A stretch of 64,000 nucleotides of DNA, taken from positions 1 to 64,000 of the forward strand of contig NZ_JXJO01000018.1 in assembly GCF_000826655.1 (NCBI RefSeq). Reading direction: 5' to 3'. The notes under the pieces are model-generated. The model did not search any database and was not told the DNA's origin. It saw only the letters and a program-made list of their open reading frames with translations. This document shows positions 57,665 through 64,000 of this stretch, piece by piece. This DNA comes from Psychroserpens damuponensis (lineage in GTDB: Bacteria; Bacteroidota; Bacteroidia; Flavobacteriales; Flavobacteriaceae). Within the stretch, counting starts at the first letter, position 1; each line of letters begins with the position of its first letter. The position numbers and the translations under genes were made by a program.

Positions 57665-58972
57665 TTATTTTTTACGCATGTATATGCTAATTGGCACACC
57701 TTTAAAATCAAACAATTCGCGTAGATTATTCTCTAAAAATCGCTTGTAAGGTTCTCTCACATATTGTGGTAAATTACAAAAGAATGCGAACTGCGGTTGC
57801 GGTGTTGGCAATTGCATGATGTATTTAATCTTTACGAATTTACCTTTATAAGCAGGTGGCGGATAATTCTCAATCACTGGTAACAAGACCTCGTTAAGTT
57901 TACTCGTTTTAATTTTCTTGGTTCTATTTTGGTAAACCTCAACAGCTGTTTCTATAGCTTTATAAATTCGTTGTTTGTTTAATACTGAAATGAACACAAT
58001 TGGTACATCTGTAAAAGGTTCCATTTCTTGCCTGATGACCTTTTCAAATTGTTTCATGGTTTGGGTTTCTTTTTCAATCAAATCCCATTTATTAACCAAT
58101 ATTACAATTCCTTTACGGTTACGTTGTGCTAACCAGAATATATTTTGCACTTGTCCATCAAAACCACGAGTTGCATCTAAAACGACGAGACACACATCAC
58201 AATGTTCAATTGCTCGAACACTACGCATAACAGAATAGAATTCTAAATCTTCTTTTACTTTAGATTTACGTCTAATTCCTGCTGTATCTACTAGATTAAA
58301 CTCAAAGCCAAAGCGGTTATATTTTGTATCTATAGAATCTCTTGTAGTACCTGCCACATCTGTAACGATGTAACGATCTTCACCAATTAGTGCATTAATA
58401 AATGACGATTTACCAGCGTTTGGACGACCAACTACTGCAAATCTTGGTAATTCATCTTGCTCTTCTTCCTCTTCTATTTCTGGTAGCGCATCAACAAGAG
58501 CGTCTAATAAATCTCCTGTTCCACTACCATTTATACTTGCAATGGTGAAATATTCTCCAAGACCTAGTGAATAGAATTCTACTGCGTCTTCTGCTCTTTT
58601 ATTATTATCAACTTTATTTACTGCTAAAAACACAGGCTTATCCACTTTACGTAATAATCTCGCAACGTCTTCATCCATGCCTGTGACACCAGTTTCAACA
58701 TCTACCATGAAGATGATAGCATCTGCTTCTTGAATTGCCAATTCTACTTGTTTATCTATTTCGGCTTCAAAAACATCGTCACTACCTTTGACGTATCCTC
58801 CTGTGTCTATTAAAGAGAATTCTTTGCCGTTCCAATCACTTTTTCCATAGTGTCTATCTCTGGTAACACCACTTACGGCATCAACAATAGCTTCTCTACG
58901 TTGAATTAAACGGTTAAAAAAAGTCGATTTACCAACATTTGGACGACCGACTATTGCAACTATACTTCCCAT
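57665..58972 (-). CDS. der: Ribosome-assembly GTPase Der (EngA)
   Basis: Der (435 residues) has two tandem G domains and a C-terminal KH-like domain, and acts in 50S subunit assembly. Domain 1 has [12 protein letters not shown] and DTGGY; domain 2 has [23 protein letters not shown] and NKWD. The C-terminal [21 protein letters not shown] matches the KH part. It is transcribed from a -7 element at 59016-59023 (TATCTTTG). Confidence 0.96.
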   Translation of the reverse strand: MGSIVAIVGRPNVGKSTFFNRLIQRREAIVDAVSGVTRDRHYGKSDWNGKEFSLIDTGGYVKGSDDVFEAEIDKQVELAIQEADAIIFMVDVETGVTGMDEDVARLLRKVDKPVFLAVNKVDNNKRAEDAVEFYSLGLGEYFTIASINGSGTGDLLDALVDALPEIEEEEEQDELPRFAVVGRPNAGKSSFINALIGEDRYIVTDVAGTTRDSIDTKYNRFGFEFNLVDTAGIRRKSKVKEDLEFYSVMRSVRAIEHCDVCLVVLDATRGFDGQVQNIFWLAQRNRKGIVILVNKWDLIEKETQTMKQFEKVIRQEMEPFTDVPIVFISVLNKQRIYKAIETAVEVYQNRTKKIKTSKLNEVLLPVIENYPPPAYKGKFVKIKYIMQLPTPQPQFAFFCNLPQYVREPYKRFLENNLRELFDFKGVPISIYMRKK

Positions 58973-59015
58973 AACTTCTTTATTTTATATGCATTACATA
59001 TCCTGTAAGCGGTTG

Positions 59016-59023
59016 CAAAGATA
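59016..59023 (-). promoter_or_regulatory. Putative -7 element for der
   Basis: TATCTTTG on the minus strand, giving a leader of about 38 nt. No suitable -33 TTG was seen. Confidence 0.4.
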
Positions 59024-59121
59024 GACAATATGTTGGATGTGCTATTGTTTTTAGTTAAAATACTATTTAAATTGAATCTTGAAATTAAAAATAGTAATTT
59101 AAACGTCTATTAAACATTATA

Positions 59122-59637
59122 ATGTCTACCACTAACGATATCGTATTAAGGCCACGTTTTAAATTTAACATTGCAGAAAACAACACCTCTGTTTTAAACA
59201 TTTTTGACGATTTAAAAACTAGTCAAAAAGAGTTTATTGTATCGTGTATTGATGAACATGTTTTTATTAAAATCCCAAAAGTTAAACAGCATTTTTGGTC
59301 GCCTCAACTTCATTTAGAAATTAATGATAATACCTCTCAAGGCAGTACTATTTATGGATTATTTGGACCTAACCCTACCGTTTGGACGCTCTTTATGTTT
59401 TTCCATTTTATAGTTGCTGGATTATTTATTGGGTTTGCAATTTGGGCTTATGTGAATTGGAATTTAGGGCACGACTACGCCATACAATTATTTATAACGC
59501 TTTTTACAGTCGTTATTTGGTTTGCGCTGTATTTTGGTGGACGAATGGGTAAAAAAACCGGAATGGCGCAAATGCATGACTTACATCATTTTATGCGTGA
59601 TGCCTTGAGAGAGCATGGCATTCATACTGACGAATAA
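59122..59637 (+). CDS. Two-helix membrane protein of unknown function
   Basis: This 171-residue protein has a soluble N-terminal half (1-90) with beta strands. Two transmembrane helices follow (about 94-113 and 120-140, TVWTLFMFFHFIVAGLFIGF and FITLFTVVIWFALYFGG). The short His-rich tail is HDLHHFMRDALREHGIH. I do not recognise a named family. It lies between the divergent der gene and convergent era. Its tail could bind metal, but that is a guess. Confidence 0.7.
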   Translation: MSTTNDIVLRPRFKFNIAENNTSVLNIFDDLKTSQKEFIVSCIDEHVFIKIPKVKQHFWSPQLHLEINDNTSQGSTIYGLFGPNPTVWTLFMFFHFIVAGLFIGFAIWAYVNWNLGHDYAIQLFITLFTVVIWFALYFGGRMGKKTGMAQMHDLHHFMRDALREHGIHTDE

Positions 59638-59753
59638 GTGATTCTATACAGAAAATAAAAAGGAGCTTTCTAAAATAAATTGACTTGAGACTTGAGCATA
59701 GATCATGTTAATAGACCAAGACCTAAGTATATAATTGCTCTGAACACACAAAC

Positions 59754-60635
59754 TTACTGGTTATACCCAAAGCGTTTCAATTGCCTTTGATTGCTTCTCC
59801 AATTCTTGTTCACTTTTACGTATAATTCTAGATGGACTTGCTTTCCGAAGAACTTCTCTAAATCCTTACGAGATTCCATACCTACACGTTTTAGAGCGCT
59901 ACCCTTATGGCCAATAATGATGCCTTTTTGAGTCTCACGTTCTACCATGATTACAGATCGCATTCTAATAATATTATCTTCTTCAAAAAACTCTTCGGTA
60001 TCGATTTCTACAGCGTAAGGAATTTCCTTTTTATAATGCATTAAGATTTTCTCTCTAATGGTTTCATTTACGAAAAAGCGCTCTGGTTTATCTGTTAATT
60101 GATCTTTAGGATAAAAGGCTGGAGACATTGGAAGTAATTCTATTATTCTACCAAATACTTCTTTAACATTAAAACCTTCTAATGCCGAAATTGGAAATAT
60201 TTCTGCATTAGGCACTTTACTAGACCATAACGCAACTTGTGATTCTAATTGAGCTTGATCTGATTTATCAATTTTATTTAACAATAGTAAAACAGGAATT
60301 TTGGAGTTTGTAATTTTATTAAAAAACGCTTCGTCTTTTAATTCTTGCTCACCTATTTCTACCATGTAAATTAAAACATCGGCATCATCAAAAGCAGATT
60401 TTACAAAATCCATCATTGATGCTTGAAGTTCATAAGCTGGTTTAATAATACCTGGAGTATCACTTAGTATTACTTGAAAATCCTCACCGTTTACAATACC
60501 TAAAATACGATGTCTTGTTGTTTGTGCCTTAGATGTAATAATTGATAATTTCTCACCAATAAACGCATTCATTAAGGTAGACTTACCAACATTTGGGTTA
60601 CCAATAATATTTACAAAACCTGCTTTATGACTCAT
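59754..60635 (-). CDS. era: GTPase Era
   Basis: Era (293 residues) binds the 3' end of 16S rRNA and acts in 30S assembly. It has an N-terminal G domain (GNPNVGKSTL, DTPGI, NKID) and a C-terminal KH domain (GIIIGHKGSALKRVGMESRKDLE). Length is normal. A -7 element TATCTTTG (60664-60657) lies 22 bp upstream. In Flavobacteriia, whose anti-Shine-Dalgarno region is protected by proteins, Era contacts the same rRNA end. Confidence 0.96.
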   Translation of the reverse strand: MSHKAGFVNIIGNPNVGKSTLMNAFIGEKLSIITSKAQTTRHRILGIVNGEDFQVILSDTPGIIKPAYELQASMMDFVKSAFDDADVLIYMVEIGEQELKDEAFFNKITNSKIPVLLLLNKIDKSDQAQLESQVALWSSKVPNAEIFPISALEGFNVKEVFGRIIELLPMSPAFYPKDQLTDKPERFFVNETIREKILMHYKKEIPYAVEIDTEEFFEEDNIIRMRSVIMVERETQKGIIIGHKGSALKRVGMESRKDLEKFFGKQVHLELYVKVNKNWRSNQRQLKRFGYNQ

Positions 60636-60656
60636 TATAATTGCTTTAATAGACTA

Positions 60657-60664
60657 CAAAGATA
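60657..60664 (-). promoter_or_regulatory. Putative -7 element for era
   Basis: TATCTTTG on the minus strand sits in the 32-bp gap between the yihY stop and the era start, predicting a leader of about 17 nt. Confidence 0.45.
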
Positions 60665-60667
60665 AAC

Positions 60668-61579
60668 CTATTTATCTTCTTTTTCGATAAGGTCGGCAAT
60701 CTTGTTATGATATGAATGAGAATCATGTCCATATTTTATAGAGTATTGCCTTGTAAATTCAGCTCCAAAAAAGAATATTAAGCAAGAATAAGACACCCAA
60801 AGTAAAACCAGTACAATACTTCCTGCTGCGCCATAGGTTGATGCTGGATTAGATTTTCCGAAGTAAAGACCTAGAAGAAACTCTCCAAAAACAAACAAAA
60901 CAGCTGTTAAGATTGCACCAATCCATACGGTTTTCCATCTCACTTTTGTATCTGGCATATAACGAAACATCAAAGCAAAAAGTGTTGATATAATTGAAAT
61001 TGAAATGATAAAATTAATACTGTAAACCACATATAATACAATATCTGGGAATGAATTTTGAATGGCTTTTGTTAATGCAGAAATCACTGTAGTAAAAACA
61101 AAACTGATTAATAATAAAAACCCAACGGCTAAAATAAAAGCAAAGCTTCTAGCACGATCTGTTATTATTTTTTTAAAACTAAATTTCGATATTTTATCTA
61201 CTTTCCAAATGGTATTTAAAGAAATTTGCAATTGATAAAACACACCTGTGGCACCAAATAGAATAGTAGCAACACCTATAATTGTTGATATAATACTACT
61301 TTCTGTATCTAAGGTTTGTGACACTATAGTTTTAATAGTTTCGGCAGATTCACTTCCTAAAACTGAAGCTATTTTACTTGTTAATCGACCTTGCACAATC
61401 TCACGTCCCCAAATACTACCAACTACATTTATAATTATAATTAACAGTCCAGGCAACGATAAAACCGCATAATAAGCAACAACTGCACTCATTCTCCAAG
61501 GATCATTTAAGTTCCATGATTTATAGGTGTCAATTAATAATCTAGGAAGATCTTTTATCTTAAATTTTGAAGTCGCCAT
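60668..61579 (-). CDS. YihY/BrkB family membrane protein
   Basis: This 303-residue inner-membrane protein has about six helices and the family motifs MSAVVAYYAVLSLPGLLIII, GATGVFYQLQISLNTIW and VLLWVSYSCLIFFFGAEFT region. YihY proteins are often called ribonuclease BN by error; their role is unclear. It precedes era by 32 bp and the two may be partly co-transcribed. Confidence 0.88.
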   Translation of the reverse strand: MATSKFKIKDLPRLLIDTYKSWNLNDPWRMSAVVAYYAVLSLPGLLIIIINVVGSIWGREIVQGRLTSKIASVLGSESAETIKTIVSQTLDTESSIISTIIGVATILFGATGVFYQLQISLNTIWKVDKISKFSFKKIITDRARSFAFILAVGFLLLISFVFTTVISALTKAIQNSFPDIVLYVVYSINFIISISIISTLFALMFRYMPDTKVRWKTVWIGAILTAVLFVFGEFLLGLYFGKSNPASTYGAAGSIVLVLLWVSYSCLIFFFGAEFTRQYSIKYGHDSHSYHNKIADLIEKEDK

Positions 61580-61711
61580 ACCTTACATATTGAGGTGATA
61601 AGATTACTAAAAAAAGAATAAGGTCATTTGCTCAAAGGCGATTATTATTATTCCATTTAAAATTAAAACAAAAAATAGCTGGTTTAGCTTCGGAAATGAA
61701 ACGTCACCAAA

Positions 61712-62170
61712 TTATGATCGAGGTTTCGCAATACCTCTATCGTACATTACTATACTTCCTGCTACGGAAACATTAAGACTCAACTCCGATTTAAATTTAA
61801 TCAAAAAATGGCTTTTATCAATAGCTTGCGAAGTGAGCCCATGATCTTCTGCTCCTAATAAATAGACACAACGTCTTGGATGGTGAAAAGTTTCTAAATC
61901 TTCGGCTTTATCGGTTAATTCTACACCTACAATCCTGGCACCTTTAGGAAGGTTTTTAAAAAAATCTTCAAATGTATCATAGTGAAAATAAGGCATAGAC
62001 TTTACAGCGTTATGCGTGTCACTAGCTTGCTTAGCATATCTATTTCCGATGGTAAAAATAAAACTCGCACCTAAGTTTTGTGCAGAGCGCCAAAGTACGC
62101 CAAGATTTTCTGGAGTTTTTCCGTTTTGAATTCCTATTCCGAAGAACTCATTTTCGAAGTTATTAATCAT
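61712..62170 (-). CDS. TrmH/SpoU family RNA methyltransferase
   Basis: This 152-residue SPOUT enzyme methylates RNA with SAM. The three knot motifs are present: motif 1 NLGVLWRSAQNLGASF (21-36), motif 2 YLLGAEDHGL and motif 3 LSLNVSVAGSIVMYD. It lacks extra RNA-binding domains, as in TrmL-type enzymes. It probably acts on tRNA wobble ribose, but the target is unproven. It lies 24 bp after the EamA transporter gene, and a TTCCGAAG octamer lies just after its stop. Confidence 0.85.
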   Translation of the reverse strand: MINNFENEFFGIGIQNGKTPENLGVLWRSAQNLGASFIFTIGNRYAKQASDTHNAVKSMPYFHYDTFEDFFKNLPKGARIVGVELTDKAEDLETFHHPRRCVYLLGAEDHGLTSQAIDKSHFLIKFKSELSLNVSVAGSIVMYDRGIAKPRS

Positions 62171-62194
62171 AACAACAAAAATAGTAATTAGAGG

Positions 62195-63025
62195 TTAACG
62201 CTTAACTACAAAATTTAAAATTAGTCCTGTTAATATTAATAGAATACCCAATAAAGCCACTAAAGTATAGGTTTCATTTAACCAAATTGCACCAATAATC
62301 ATGGTAAAAATCACTTCAATATATTTAAGTGGTGCGACTTGGTTAATTTCTGTCGTTTGAAAAGCTTTCGTCATGTATAATTGTCCGAAATAGCCGTAAA
62401 CACCAAGACTTAATAACAATAACCATTCTAAACCTATAGGGTTTGTCCAATCATTAATACTTAAAACTCCACCAATTATTGCCGAAATAATCATAAAATA
62501 ATTAATGATGACTACGGGATGATCGCTATCACCAATTTTTCTAATAAATATGTATACTAATCCAGTAAATATGGCTGATGCAATGGCAAAAATTAAACCA
62601 ATATTATTTATTTGATTGTCAAAACCTTTTAAAAGTACAACGCCAAAAAAAGCAATTCCAAAACAAAACCATTGTAAATGTTTGATCTTTTCTTTTAATA
62701 AAAACAATGCAAAACATGCGGCAAATATGGGTGAAATATACCTAATAGAAACAGCAGAACCCATTGAGAGATGTTTTATAGACATAAAAAATAAGGTCAT
62801 GGCTATACAACCTACTACACCTCTAGAAACAAGCAGTACTTTTTTATTCCCTGAAAATGATATTTTGTTTTTTATTAAAAAGGGAATTGTAAATAACAAT
62901 GTACCAATAGATCTAAAAAACACAATTTGATATACGTTAAAGTAGCCTAGTTTTTTTACAAAAACATTTAGCAGTGCGAAAGCCAAAGCACTAATAGACA
63001 TGTATATGATAGCTTTTTTGTACAT
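62195..63025 (-). CDS. EamA/DMT family transporter
   Basis: This 276-residue inner-membrane protein has ten predicted helices in two EamA repeats (ALAFALLNVFVKKLGYFNVY near the start; LGVYGYFGQLYMTKAFQTTE in the second). The substrate of these drug/metabolite transporters cannot be read. It starts 18 bp after the truncated LacI-type gene, so it may be co-transcribed with that gene and the aldolase. Confidence 0.88.
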   Translation of the reverse strand: MYKKAIIYMSISALAFALLNVFVKKLGYFNVYQIVFFRSIGTLLFTIPFLIKNKISFSGNKKVLLVSRGVVGCIAMTLFFMSIKHLSMGSAVSIRYISPIFAACFALFLLKEKIKHLQWFCFGIAFFGVVLLKGFDNQINNIGLIFAIASAIFTGLVYIFIRKIGDSDHPVVIINYFMIISAIIGGVLSINDWTNPIGLEWLLLLSLGVYGYFGQLYMTKAFQTTEINQVAPLKYIEVIFTMIIGAIWLNETYTLVALLGILLILTGLILNFVVKR

Positions 63026-63043
63026 ACAATAACGTATTAAAAG

Positions 63044-63571
63044 CTAACTAATTAATTGTTTTAAAGACTTTTTAAAACTTATAATTACTTGCTCTTTAAG
63101 TCCTTTTTTATTTTGTAGATTAGAAATGTCAATATACTCAATTGGTAATTGATTATTGATAAAAATTGATGCGTTATCTTGTTTAAAATTTGAAATCATG
63201 ATGGCAGCATCAACACTGCCATCATTTATATTTTTTAAGCATTGTTCTTCTTGTTCTTCAGAAGAAAAAGATTGAAAAACAAGCAATCTATAACCTTGTT
63301 TAAAAGACATTTTTTGTATGTCTGAAATAATACCACCATAACAAGCGTCTGCTATTTCTGGAACAATAATCGCAAAAGTTCTGGTTCGCTGTTTTCTAAG
63401 AGATAACGCAGAAAAATTAGGCACATAATTATGTTCTATGGCTATATTTTTTATAATCTCTTTAGTTTTAGAGCTAATATCACTCTTACCATTTAAAGCT
63501 TTAGAAACTGTTGAGACAGAGTATCCAGATAATATAGATATACTTTTAAGAGTTATAGTTGATTGATACAT
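63044..63571 (-). CDS. Truncated LacI-type regulator
   Basis: This 175-residue product has a full LacI DNA-binding domain (ITLKSISILSGYSVSTVSKA, LNGKSDISSKTKEIIKNIA, then NYVPNFSALSLRKQRT). Only the first half of the periplasmic-binding-like effector domain follows (TFAIIVPEIADACYGGII, FQSFSSEEQEEQ). Normal members have about 330-345 residues. The frame ends in a Lys-rich tail unlike the family. It is likely a shortened regulator or pseudogene. It follows the KDPG aldolase gene by 8 bp, which suggests a sugar-acid operon. Confidence 0.75.
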   Translation of the reverse strand: MYQSTITLKSISILSGYSVSTVSKALNGKSDISSKTKEIIKNIAIEHNYVPNFSALSLRKQRTRTFAIIVPEIADACYGGIISDIQKMSFKQGYRLLVFQSFSSEEQEEQCLKNINDGSVDAAIMISNFKQDNASIFINNQLPIEYIDISNLQNKKGLKEQVIISFKKSLKQLIS

Positions 63572-63579
63572 TAACTATA

Positions 63580-64000
63580 TTATTTTCTTAAATCAGAGAT
63601 TATTGCTAATGCATTTTTAGTATCTGATTCTATTTTAGCTAGATCATAATTACCATCTGCATCTTTTGCAATAAGCTTAGATCCCATACCAACACAAGTT
63701 ACTCCTGCTTTGAACCAGCCTTCTAAATTTTCTTTGGTTGGAGAAACGCCTCCTGTAGGCATAACGCTTGTCCAAGGTTGAGGACCACGAATTGCTTTAA
63801 CAAAATCAGGACCATAGATACCACCTGGAAATAATTTTACAACCTCACAACCAAGTTCTTCAGCACGACAAATTTCACTTAAAGAACCACAACCTGGAGA
63901 CCAAGCTACTTTACGTCTATTACATACTATTGCAATGTCTTCTCTTAAAACAGGAGTTACAATAAAGTTGGCTCCTAATGCCATGAAGCGAGATGCAGAC
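63580..64000 (-). CDS. KDPG / 4-hydroxy-2-oxoglutarate aldolase (5' end outside window)
   Basis: The class I aldolase that splits 2-keto-3-deoxy-6-phosphogluconate into pyruvate and glyceraldehyde-3-phosphate. The frame is open through the window end: SASRF precedes MALGANFIVTPVL, the family sequence, so the ATG at 63984 is internal. The Schiff-base lysine motif VKLFPGG and the phosphate-binding TGGVSPTKENLEGW are present. It is the start of an Entner-Doudoroff or uronate-type cluster that continues outside. Confidence 0.9.
   Translation of the reverse strand, partial: SASRFMALGANFIVTPVLREDIAIVCNRRKVAWSPGCGSLSEICRAEELGCEVVKLFPGGIYGPDFVKAIRGPQPWTSVMPTGGVSPTKENLEGWFKAGVTCVGMGSKLIAKDADGNYDLAKIESDTKNALAIISDLRK

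Overview
The window looks like the chromosome of a marine-type member of the Flavobacteriaceae (Bacteroidota). Four things point there: low GC; promoters with a TAnnTTTG -7 element; almost no Shine-Dalgarno sequences, except a strong one before rpsU; and family-typical genes (T9SS-style repeat adhesin, OMP_b-brl_3 receptor, GSCFA, DUF2851, DUF3467, PspC plus TrkA-type channel). The genus cannot be fixed from sequence alone. Most genes lie on the minus strand. No rRNA, insertion sequence, integrase island or CRISPR array was seen.

Layout. 1-4741: most of a giant secreted repeat protein, cut by the window edge. 5257-7942: prfC, a small Fe-S protein and DUF3467. 8067-21455 (minus): the transcription/translation core, in transcript order tRNA-Thr, tRNA-Tyr, tRNA-Gly, tRNA-Thr, tuf, tRNA-Trp, secE, nusG, rplK, rplA, rplJ, rplL, rpoB, rpoC. 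21557-23100: hpf, a XerC-type recombinase and rpsU. 23188-25855: accessory secreted proteins, including a lipoprotein gene with a stop codon at its lipobox cysteine. 25934-32273: acyl-CoA dehydrogenase, HhH protein, amino-acid symporter, K+ channel, PspC and DUF2851. 32331-39149: DinB-like protein, DNA glycosylase, YaaA, two glycosyltransferases beside a tiny Tat-type lipoprotein made of Asp-Asp-Gly-Tyr-Tyr repeats, then rluD and a PASTA protein. 39363-40825 (plus): ddl and coaD. 40818-46221: a TPR histidine kinase/LuxR-type regulator pair and a lipoprotein/beta-propeller operon. 46352-53542: GSCFA, alaS, then a plus-strand run of M23 peptidase, MerR, LemA and two TPM proteins. 53850-64000: an outer-membrane receptor, an Xre regulator with its membrane partner, der, era, YihY, an rRNA/tRNA methyltransferase, an EamA transporter, a truncated LacI regulator and a KDPG aldolase cut by the window end.

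The strongest new observation is regulatory. The dyad ATACG-N8-CGTAT occurs only twice in non-coding DNA here: before the response-regulator gene and before the lipoprotein/beta-propeller operon. In both places it sits exactly 22 bp upstream of a near-consensus -7 element. This suggests that the response regulator activates itself and that operon. Other points worth following are a strongly over-represented 8-mer (TTCCGAAG, 25 copies), the DDGYY lipoprotein/glycosyltransferase locus, a double 21-bp-phased operator for the Xre regulator, a hairpin between rplL and rpoB, and a dispersed-repeat-like insert inside a DNA glycosylase. All counts were made by eye.
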